DNA of 64,000 nt from Tridacna crocea (lineage: Eukaryota > Mollusca > Bivalvia > Cardiida > Cardiidae), in assembly GCA_943736015.1 (NCBI GenBank), contig OX031063.1:43664672-43728671 (forward strand). The letters are read 5' to 3'. The notes beneath the pieces were generated by a model. The model worked only from the letters and a program-made list of their open reading frames with translations. It did no database searches and was not told the origin of the DNA. Shown in pieces: positions 33,201 to 45,200 of this stretch. The stretch's first letter is position 1, and each line of letters opens with the position of its first letter. The translations under genes and the position numbers were made by a program.

Positions 33201-36200
33201 TTTAACCCTTTACCACACAATCCTGACTTTTATCGACTCTGAGAAAGAAGCCTTTTGCAAACATTGTGGGAAAAGGAGAAAATGCTGGTAACTAGCATTT
33301 TCTCCTTTTCTCACAACATTTTCTATTCTTTCCAAAGCAAAATTGAATTTTCAAGTCACATTTACTTTATCGTCTGCAAATGCTTTCAATTTGGACAGGT
33401 CTAAAATTTTTGTCGTTTGGTAAAGAGTTAAGGTTTAATCAACCTCTCCCTTGTTTTAGATGGGAACTACCAGAGGATCCTTGATGACCAATACATGAAC
33501 TTGAGAGACGAGCTACAGCGGTCAGAACTGACCAACAAACAGAAAATGAATGAGCTTCAGATCTTGAGGAGTCAGTTCAACATTTTGGCACAGGCTATGT
33601 CCCAGAACTCAACAAATGGGTACTGTAATCATTTTCAGCTCAAGTGTTTTTGAAGAAAATATCAAGGTTTTTTTCATAGGCCTGATGTCATTGTCCACAT
33701 CGATGTCGTCCACATCAATGTCATTGTGCAAGATCTGGTATTTTATGAAATCTGTGTCATTACTGAAGATATTTACTTCAACCTGGGCAAGTTGTTCACT
33801 GTCAAAAATGGAACCCATACAACATGGGCAGGTAACCATCCAGAGTTCCAGATAGAGGGAGTGATTTTGATTTCAAAATTGAATATATCAATAATTATTA
33901 TTCTAAGCTAAACCCTATGCTGTGGGTATTCATCAGAATTGTCTCAATGAGACAATTCTGATGAGTACCAGCAACATAGGGTTTTGAAGAGAAATTACGG
34001 ATTTAGAATGCAATCACTCCTTATCTGGAGCCATGAATTGTCCATCAAAGTAGGTTTAGCCCTCACCAGTTTTGAATTTTCACTGGAAACAACAGTTAAG
34101 TGCTGGTATGCATAAAAGGTGCACTTGTTGTGTATTTATCCATCAATATTGAGCCATGCTCTTTGACAGGGGGCTTAATGCATGGAAGAAAAAGTATTTG
34201 CCCAGGACAACCTACACAGTCCATGCCGGTTGACCTGAGCAAAACCTTTTGCTGTTGGTCATTTTTCTGTATGGCCAAGGCCCAGTCTACCTCATGATAA
34301 AATTGAAAATATAGATTGTGAGGTAAAGGGTTAATTCTATGTCAGCTGGCAACCTTTTAAACCTTTGCCACAAAAGTCTGACTCTTAATGAACCTGAGAA
34401 AAGAAAACTTTTGAAAAACATTTTGAGCATGTTCTCCTTTTCCCACAATGTTTTCAAAAGGTTTCTTTCTCAGGGTTGTTAGAAGTCGGGGATTGTGTAG
34501 TAAAGGCTTAAAAAGATAAACATTTACATGATTGTTTAATAATTAAAACTTTTTGTTTTGTTTGTAATTGAAGTTCTAGATTCTATGCAACTTTCTTTTG
34601 ATTGTACAGAACCTACACTGGAGATTTCCACAGCTTGATGCGGAATGACAGGAACAACATTACAGATCAGCTCGGTTCCCTACACTTACCAAGTATTTTT
34701 ACCTACCTACCTCACTTGACTGGTCACCGAGAGAGCATGAAACCAGTCTATAAATTGTCCAGGAACAGATATGGAAGTAAGAAAATCATTAACCCTTCAC
34801 CTTACAATTCTGAGTATTTAGAAACCTTTTATGAAAAATCATTGTGAAAACATTGTGGGAACAGAAGAAAATGCTGGTAACCAGCATTTTCTTCTGTTCC
34901 CACACTGTTTTCTACCCTTTGAAAGATGTCTCCTTTCAATCAGACCACATTAAGTGTGTTGCTAGCATATGCTTCCAATTTATTCATTTCTAAAATTTTA
35001 TCATCCTGTAGAGGAGTACACCCCAGTTTTTTAGGTCACAGTGTTTACCTGTAGAATGCTTGCTGTACAATCAGTAACCATCCCTTTTTTTTTTTGCTAG
35101 ACTGTTTTCAGAAGAAAAAAAAAGATCATCAAAATAGCAATTGCATTGAAGCCCTATTAACCATGTCACATTTGATGATCTTATTTTTTTTTTTGAGAAT
35201 ATAATATAAGATCAGACTACAAATTATATAATGCAGAGTGTGGTCTCAGATATATTTGAACAAAAGCCGCCTTGTAATAGCTAGGGCTATATATTTTTCA
35301 TGCAATAAAACTGTCAATGTTATTGTCTTGGAGACCTTGGAGTTACCTTTCAATAAGATTTTGAACTTGCCCAAATGAAAAGCCTATGCAAAGAAGAAAT
35401 TCAGATTGGCTGAAATGATAGAATTTGCTTTTGAGGAATGAAGACAGGTTTGAGGAAGTGGAAAAAAATGCTGGCTACTAACATTTTCTCCTTTTCACTC
35501 AATATTTTTTTTGAAAGCTTTCTTCGGGGTTTCAAAACTTGATATTGTATGGTAAAGGGTTAGCATACTGATATGAAATTCAGAGGATCTGGAGTCAAGC
35601 CAGCTGTTACACTGTTTTCCAAGTGTATTGCGGTCAAGCGTAAAACATTGAACTTGCCAACATATGTCCAGATTAACCTGTTACCAAGTAATTCTGTTTT
35701 TCATCAGCCCGTAGAAAAAGATATTAAAAAAAAAAAATGAGACTGGAAGAAAACAGTTGCAACCAGTATACATGTATTTTCTCTTTTATCCACAATGTTT
35801 TGTACTCATTCAGAGGAAAATACCATCATTGGGGCTACATTAAATTTGTTGTTTGCAAATTCTTATACATGCCTGCAATTTTTTTTTTTGGTTATTCACC
35901 CTAAGTGTGCTGAATTAAGTCTTTACCAAACAAAAAAATATTGGACCAATCCAACTTGAAAGCACTTGCAGATGACAAGATGAATGTGAATCAAAAATTG
36001 AACTTTCATTTTGGAAGGGTAGAAAACATTGTGGGAAAAGGAGAAAATGCTGGTTAAAAGTTGGGATTGTGTGGTAAAGAGTGAATGAAACAGACCTTTT
36101 CCAGTGGAGAAAAATTTACAAAACATCATCATTTTATGGTTGTTGTAGCCAGAAGATGTAATGAAGCAGCAGACAGTGTAAATCAAAGATCAAACTGCAC

Positions 36201-39200
36201 ATTCTGTGCAGTTTGATCAAGATCTACAAGTGAAGTTGCTTCCACTGCTGTAAGGTTAAAGATGTCTTGCATGTAGTTGAGATTAGATTGACAGATATTC
36301 TAATGACTTTTTGCCCAAAGGAAAGATCTAACATTGTGAATCTCAGATGGTCATCTAACTGGTATCTCCTTGAGCACATACCTTTTAACTCTTTCCCAAA
36401 TGACAATATTTTAGATCGGTCCAATTTGAAAGCAATTGTTGACAATAAAATTTATTAGGCATTTATGATGGGATTTGTATCAGATAGTCTAGAAAACATT
36501 GACTTAGTGATAGGACAGAAAACATTGTTGGAAAAGGACAAGTTAATTTACTCTTTACCACACAATCCCGACTTTGAATGACCCTGAGAAAGAAGCCCTT
36601 TGAAAACATTGTGGGAAAAGGAGAAAATGCTGGTAACCAGCATTTTCTCCTTTTCCCACAATGTTTTCTATCCTTCCCAAACCAAATTTCAATTGTTCAA
36701 TCAAATTCATTTTGTTGTCTGCAAATTTTGGACAGGTCTTTAATTTTGTTGTTTGGTAAAAACTTGACTGAAAACAAATACAAACAAATTTTGCTGACTT
36801 GCTTTTGAAAATGGAAAAAAAAAACACCATTGTTAAAAAGGGGAAAATACTTGTGACATTTTCTCTTTTTCCCATGGTCTTATTGAAAATGTCTCTTTCA
36901 CCAAGTCATTCAGTGTTGTTCAGGGTTAATTCTTCACCCAAAATTGAACAATCTGAAGGAAAAAGTCTTTTGAAAACATTGTGGTGGCAAAAGAAGAAAA
37001 TGCTAATAGCCAGCAACTTTAACTATTTACCAAATGACAAAATTTTGGACTTGTCCAAATTGAAAGCATTTGCAGACCACAATTAAAAGTGACTGATAAT
37101 TTAGAGTTTGTTATGTGAAGGGTAAAAAACATCGTGGGAAAAGGAGAAATGTAATCAACAGACTAATTGATTACCATTGTTAACCCATTACCACACAATT
37201 CCTACTTTTGACGCCCCTAAGAAAGAAGCCTTTAGAAAACATTGTTGGAAAAGGAGAAAATGCTGGTAATCAGAATTTTCTCCTTTTCCCACAGTGTTTT
37301 CTAGCCTTCACTAAACAAATTTTAAATTTTCAGTCACTTTTATATTGTTGTCTGCAAATGCTTTCATTTTTGACAAATCTAAAATTTTATTGTTTGGTAA
37401 TTAGTTAAACAAAAAGTATTATGTAGTTCTAATGAGGAAATTCATACAATCCAGGTATGGAATTGTTGATTACTGAAGTATAATAAAAAAGAAACTGGAG
37501 ATATTTGTTTTTTTTTTATGGTGAAAGATCGAAATTTACTTCATCGAGTGAATACCTTTCGAAATATTACATTGTATTTTCATGAGTGGCAGAGCCAGGA
37601 GTGAAAATATTACTGATGGTGTTCACGAGATGAAATAAATTTCGATCTTTCATGGAAAAAAACAAATATTGTTTTTATTTCATGCTTTTAACCCTTTCTG
37701 GGAGGAGCTTTATCAAAATCCAGTACACTTTTTTATTGTTGAGCAAACAAATTTTTTACCCTGGATAATTTGTTTGCTCGTCAATAACTTTTTTATCAGG
37801 TGTTGTTTAAAAAATCTAACACATCAAGCCAATCCCTGGAGTCCTTCCGCCTTCTCTGCTTCAAACCAAATTCCAATCGGTCATGTATTAACGGAATTAT
37901 TGAAGATTTTCTTACCTGAAGTCGGGGAATTTTTTCAAATATAGCTCATTGTTGTTGTTGTTGTGTCACGTGATTCCCCGCCGTGATATTTTCACTGGTT
38001 GTACCCTTGTAATATCAAAAAAAATTTTTTAAGCTATTTCTTGATATCCTACCAGAAAGCATGAAATAAAAAAAGATTATTATAGCCTAAATATAATCAA
38101 CAGACTAATTGATTACCATTGTTTACTATTCTAGCCTCTGTTGTGATGGGTATACCAACTATAAGACGTGATAAGGTGGACTATCTGAAGGACACAGTCA
38201 AGTCTTTGATTGAAGGAATGACTCAGGAGGAAAAAGACATGTGCCTTATTATAGTATTTGTGGCTGAGGTAAGATCTAGTGATAATTTTCATTCCCTGTT
38301 TCTTAGTTTAGTTGCTTGGCTCAGTTCAAAGAATACTTTGAGGTATTGTCATGCAAAGCCTAAAACTGCAGTCACTGTCAGTAGGATACAGGACTTGAAA
38401 ACAGGATTGCTGGTTTGAATCTGCGGCTGTGTGAATTTCTCTCGAAGGTTTGATTATGGTCAGTATGCCAGGACTCATTTTTTTATTACTAATCATTGTT
38501 TCCATTATTTATTTTATGTCGGAAAGCAGCAATCGGCTTTTTAACCCTATACCACACAATGACGACTTTTAACGACCCTCGTAAAGAAGCCTTTTGAAAA
38601 CATTTTGGGAAAAGGAGAAAATGCTGGTAACCAGCATTTTCTCCTTTTCCTAAAATGCTTTCTACTCCGTCAAAAAATGATTGCACCGTTGTAGCCACAT
38701 TGATATTGTCATCTGCAAACGCTTTCAATTTGTGCAAGGCTTAAATTTTGTCGTCTGGTAAAGGGTTAAGAATATTTTGGGGATTACCTGTAAAACAACT
38801 CTTGGAAAGTATTGACAGATGCACTGGCTGTTGTAATATAACAGAATAATGGTAAAAAACATACAAACAAACAAGGTTTTGTCATAGCCATGTTGTTGTC
38901 TGCCTGTATTTCTGTGATTTTTGAAGACATTTACATCAAGTTTTGGCCAAATGGCAAACTATCAAGAGGGAACAGGGACAAAGAGCTTTAGGTTAATGGA
39001 CAGAGTTTCATCCCTTTTCAAACTTGGAATTTTCACAGAAAAATGGATACCTTCGTTTTTGGGATGGTAGCTATATCAATATTCTGTCAGTTACTGCAAT
39101 TTTAGATCAACCCCAATACCCATATTGTAGTTTTCGAACTCCTTTGTTAACTCATTATCAAAAGACAAAATTTAGGTTTGTCCAAATCAAAAGCATTTGC

Positions 39201-42200
39201 AGACGACCAAATAAAAGTGATTGAAAATTTGAAATTTGTTTTGTGAAGTGTAGAAAACAGTGTTGAAAAAGGAGAAAATGCTGGTTACCAGCATTTTCTC
39301 CTTTTCCCATGTTTTCTAAAGGCTTCTTTCTCAGGGTCGTCAAAAGTAGAGATTGTGTGGTAATGGGTTAATAGACACAGTTTTGTGCCTTTTCCGTCTT
39401 GGAATTTTCACAAAAAAATGGATACCTTTATTTTTTGGCATGGTTGCTATATCAATATTCTGTCAGTTACTCCAATTTTAGATCAACCCTAATGCTCATA
39501 TTGTAGTTTTTGAATTCCTTTATAAGTAGACTTCTAGAGAAAAACTGTTTAACTACTAAGCTGATGACAAAATGTTAGACTCATCTGTAATAATTCTTTA
39601 CCACAGAATGACAACTTTAAACGACCCTGAGAAAGAAACCTTTTGAAAACATCATGGGAAAAGGATGTTAATAAAAATCTTTATAGGGCCCCTTGACAGA
39701 TTTAGGCTTTAGGGCTATGGTTTGCATAGTGTATTATCATTATTAATAGAGATTGGTGTGGCAAATTAGATAGACTCAAAATGTTAAAGAAAATGTATGG
39801 TTATTTTTATTTTCCTGTATTTGTAGCCCTGGGATATTGCCTATGCCAAGGAAGTTGGAGACAAGCTTTACAAAGAGTAAGTTATCCCATCTATTTGTAT
39901 TTATTCTTTACTACACAATACCAAATTTTAACTCTTTACCAAACAATCCCTGGTTTTTACAACCCAGAGATAGAAGTCTTTTGAAAACATTGTGGGTGAA
40001 GGAGAAAAAGCTGGTAACCAGCATTTTCTCCTTTTCCCACCATGTTTTCTACCCTGCTGGAAAAAAAAATCAAGTTTTCAGTCACATTTATTTTGTCATC
40101 TGCAAATGCTTTCAATCTGACCAGTCTAAAATTTTGTCATGTGGTAAAGAGTTAAAGACTGTGTACAATACCGCTTATGAAAAGAATTCTTTGATAGGAT
40201 AGAAAGCATTATGGGAAAAGGAGAAAATGCTGGTAACCCTATCAAAGATAGAAATCATTATTCAAGGTTAGATTAAATTTGTTGCTTGCAAATGTTCTCA
40301 ATTTGGTTTAGTCCAAAGTTTCATTGTTTGGTAAAGAGTTAAATAGGCTTCTTTCTCAAGGTCTTTAAAACTCGTGATTCTGTGTTAATGAGTTAATTGT
40401 TGGAATCTGATTGATAATTCGTGGTCACACTGGCAGATCAAAAATCAAAATATTGGACAGAAATAGAAAACAAACATACTGACTTGGTTAGATATGTATG
40501 CTTATGTGTAGGTCATATAAGTTGTAGATATGGTGACTGATGGAGAAATTTTTCAATATATGGCCTTTTCTCATTTCTCCGTTCTTTCTCGCTTCTCCGT
40601 TCATGTACTAAAGCGGAAGGAATAAGCGCTCGTGACGTTTTGTTCCACCCTAGTTCTATTCTACTCTGTCAGATATTATGAATAACAACCTATCCTATAT
40701 CGATACTATTTTTCTATCGAATAAGACACAAAAATGCAACAAAGAGAGTAATTTTCACAGCTTGAAAGAAAACATTTCATTAGATACAATAAAAAGCAAA
40801 TTTTCAATGTTTTTCAACATTAAATACGCCTAAAAGGGTTGTGTTTACCCTTTACTATGAATAAGCTAGTCCCTCAGAACAAGAGTATAGAATATTTATC
40901 GGTCTTTAGCGACCGGCCTTGGCTTTCAATCAAATGAATGGAAAAATGAGAAAGTGGCTATACTACCAAGGTTGGCGACGTAGGTTTGAAAAAATCCTCG
41001 GATCAAACCGTTTGATGCAAGTTGTAGTGACTTTTATTAGTTACAAGTTTGATTTAGATTTCATATTTGATCATTACACGAAAATTTTGATTCCGTGACT
41101 GAAAATGTGAATTTTGTGAGCTTATTTAAGCTTAGGTGAACGGAGAAAGGAGAACACAGTATACACAATATCTTGAATGGTCACTAAGTCTTCAAATATT
41201 GTGTGATTAAGTGGTATAGCCTTTTACCACATAATGACGGCTTTTAACGACCCTGAGGAAGAAACCTTTTGAAAACATTGTGGGGAAAAGGAAAAAATGC
41301 TGGTAACCAGCATTTTCTCCTTTTCCCACAAAGTTTTCTATCCTTTAGGAGGAAATTGTGTCATTTAGGCCACTGAAATTGTCTTGTAAAACTGCTTTCA
41401 ATTTTGCTTTATGGTAAAGGGTTAGTCATTTATACATAGGCTAATTAACCCATTACCACACAATCCCTACTTTTGACGCCCCTCAGAATGAAGCCTTTAG
41501 AAAACATTGTGGGAAAAGGAGAAAATGCTGGTAACCAGCATTTTCTACGATGTTTTCTACCCTTCACAAAACAAATTTCAAATTTTCAGTCACTTTTATT
41601 TTGTTGTCTGCAAATGCTTTCAATTTGGACCAGTCTAAAATTTTGTTGTGTGGTAAAGGGTTAAGCAAAGGTATGATTCATGATTTAACCCATTACCACA
41701 CAATCTCTACTTTTGACGCCCCTGAGAAACAAGTCTTTAGAAAACATTGTTGGAAAAGGAGAAAATGCTGATAACCAGCATTTTCTCCTTTTTCCACAAT
41801 GTTTTCTACCCTTTACAAAACAAATTTCAAATTTTCAGTCACTTTTATTTTGTTGTCTGCAAATGCTTTCAATTTGGACCAGTCTAAGATATTGTCGTTT
41901 GGTAATGAGTTAAGGCCATATAATTACAGGTTTACAGACAGTGTAGAAGTAGGCCTTCTAGAAGTGATAGCCCCTCCTGCTGGGTTTTATCCAGATATGG
42001 ACAATCTTAAACTTACATTTGGAGATACCAAAGACAGAGTTAGGTAAGATTGTCTTTATAGTCATTAGAGGAATGATCGTTTTAAGAAATTACCAATGTC
42101 TAGACTGATCAAAAGTGAAAAATCTATGCAGAAGATCGATCAAAAATATGTCTCAAATGATCAAACTTGCCTTAAAATGGGTAGCAAGTACTGTTGGAGA

Positions 42201-45200
42201 AAGCATTTGCTCCTTTTCCCATGGTAGAGCATTCTTGTTCAGGGTCATTAGATCTGGGGACTTGGTGGTTAAAGTTAAGTGTACATGGATTTTAAAAAAA
42301 AAAAAAAAAAACATGAGTTCTGGGACCGTATTCACCAACCATTCTTAAGAACGTTCTAAGTCTTATTTCCCAGAATTTTATATATTTCTAATTAACACAA
42401 CTTCTGATTGGCTAAAACCATTCAGTTTAGCTAATCAGAAGTTGTGTTACTTACAAATTTAGAAAACCTTGGATAATAAAACTAAGAATATTCTCAAGAC
42501 TGGTGGTGAATACGGGCCCAGGTGTGTTTTCTAGGAGGTAAAATAGAGAAAGATTAGTACAAGTTATAAGAGCTTGTTTCTTAACCCATTACCACACAAT
42601 CCCTACTTTTGACGCCTCTCAGAGATAAGCCTTTTGAAAACACTGTAGGAAAAGGAGAAAATGCTGGTAACCAGCATTTTCTCCTTTTTCCACAGTGTTT
42701 TCTACCCTTCCCTGATTAAATTTCAATTCTCAGTCACATTTATTTTGCCGCCTGCAAATGCTTTTAATTTGGACCAGTCTAAATTTTTCTCATGTGGTAA
42801 TGGGTTAATATGTTTTACCAAAGCTGTGCATTTTGCATTTTCTTTTCAGGTGGAGAACAAAACAGAACTTAGATTTCTCCTTCCTTATGTTGTATGCTCG
42901 TCTGAGGGGATTTTATTATGTACAGGTAGGTGAGATCAGAATACGTATTCACCAACCATTTTGATGAACATTCTTAGTCTTATTTTTAAGATTTTCCTAA
43001 TTTGAAAGTTACACAACTTCTGATTGGCTAAAACAAATAGTAACCAGCATTTTCTCATTTACTTATAATTATTTTCACCCTTATAGGAGGAATAAGTGGC
43101 TATATAGCCACATTTAATATGTCATGTGTAGATGGTTTTGATATAGAACTTCTTTCCCAATCAATGTAAACTAAAATGTTTTAAACTAAACTATTAATAT
43201 TTTGTCATTTAGGATAGAATAAAAGACACTTCATTATTGATAAGAAGTGGAAACTTAATCAGTGAAACTGTTACTGTACATATTCACAGTGATTTCACTG
43301 TTTACATATGAGCCATTCTCTGTGAAAAGGGGGGCTTAATGCATCTGCAAAAAGTATCAACTCGGGTCAGCCTGCACAGTTTGCCCAGGCTGACCTAACC
43401 TAAAACTTTTTTGCTTATGGTAAACTTTCTGCAAATCAAAGGACCAGTCTACCTCACAAATTGCCCACACGGGTGGCTCAGTGGTGAGCGTGTCAGACTC
43501 ATGACCTGGTGGTTTTGAGTTCGATACCAGGTTGAGGTGAACTTTCTTACCGGCGTATTTTCGCCTCTCACCTCTGCTGAAGCATGTTAGAAAAGTAGTC
43601 GGTGGGTTTGGAAAGAAAGTAGTGTAAGTACCGGTGTGAGGAAGCCAGGAAACACATGTGTGTCACCGACCGCCAAGATATGACCTTAGCTGTTACAGTG
43701 GCGTTCAACCCCAATACAACCAACCAACCACCTCACAAGTCAGTTGATTGTTAGAAAAAAATGGATTTCATGGACCCATGATTTTGTGATGTCTTGCTTG
43801 GTAAAGTGCATGACAGATGATGTATTAACCCTTTACCCCACAATGACGACTTTGAACGACCCTGAGGAAGTAGCCTTTTGAAAACATTGTGGGAAAAGGA
43901 GAAAATGCTGGTAACCAGCATTTTCTCCTTTTCCCACTAAATTTTCTACCCTCTCAAAGAAAAATTGTGTCATTTGAGCCTCTTTGAAGTTGTCGTCTGC
44001 AAATGCTTTGAATTTGGATTGGTCTAATATGTTGCAGCGTGGTAAAGGGTTAAGCCTCCTTTTGCAAGAGTATGGTTCACATCTATGAAACTACTGTTTT
44101 TGTACAGCTCGAAGATGACATTGTTGCTAAGCCTGGCTATTTTTCCATCATGAAAACATACTCTGATCAACAAGAGACAGATGAATGGCTGGTTCTGGAG
44201 TTTTCTACCCTTGGTTTTATAGGTAGGTTTCTATGTTACTACCTTTTCCCAGAGATGTGTCTAGTTATAATAGCCTATTGAATGCTTTTCACAACTATGG
44301 CGACATTTGCAGACAGTTAAAAATTAACCCATTACCACACAATCCCTACTTTTGACGCCCCTGAGGAAGAAGCCTTTTGAAAACACTGTGGGAAAAGGAG
44401 AAAATGCTGGTAACCAGCATTTTCCCCTTTTCCCACAGTGTTTTCTACCCTTCCCAGAACAAATTTCAATTTTTCAGTCACCTTTATTTTGTCGGATGCA
44501 AATGCTTTCAATTTGGACCAGTCTAAAATGTTCTCGTGTGGTGAAGAGTTAAGATCAGACTTCTTAGAATGTGCATATTGTTGATATTTCAATATGTTGA
44601 TCATATTGATTGCCTGAAAATGTCTGCTGCATTTATTTTAAACTCAGATAGCAGAATTGTTTTCAGGGTGACATACAAGAAAAATTAAGACTCGTCTATA
44701 CCGGTTGTAGATGACAATCTAGATGTGTCTTAATTGAGTAGTTTTATTCTTTATACGTTAGAAAACATTGTGGGAAAAGAAGAAAATGCTGGTTTCCAGC
44801 ATTTTCTGCTTTTCCCACATGTTTTTCAAAGCTCTCTTGCTTGGGGTTTAAAAGATTTCTGTATTGTTTGGTAAAAGGCTGATCTGATGTGTTTGTGGTT
44901 CATTATTAACCCAGATCATTTTGGCAAGCATGCATGTATGTTTACATTATGGACATAAAGATGCTTGATTAATGGTTCACAGATTTTGTGTACAATGCCT
45001 ACACATGCCATTGGTTATATTAATTCTCTACCAAACAACATTTTGGACGAGTCCAAATTGAAAGCATTTGTAGACGGCATAGTAAATGGGAATCAAAAAT
45101 TGAAAATTGATTTGGAAAAGGTAGAAAACATTGTGAGGAAAGGGGAAAATGCTGGTAACCAGCATTTTCTCCTTTTCCCACAAGGTTTTCAAAGGCTCTC

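Noticed and set aside
33609-33839. Minus- and plus-strand frames with [10 protein letters not shown]-like repeats near exon 2
   Set aside because: Intronic, derived from a short GTCCACATCGATG repeat; the exon 2 donor at 33620 fits the MGAT4 model better than read-through.
43463-43540. tRNA gene
   Set aside because: A and B box motifs are present, but the acceptor stem does not close and the sequence continues into a repeated SINE body.
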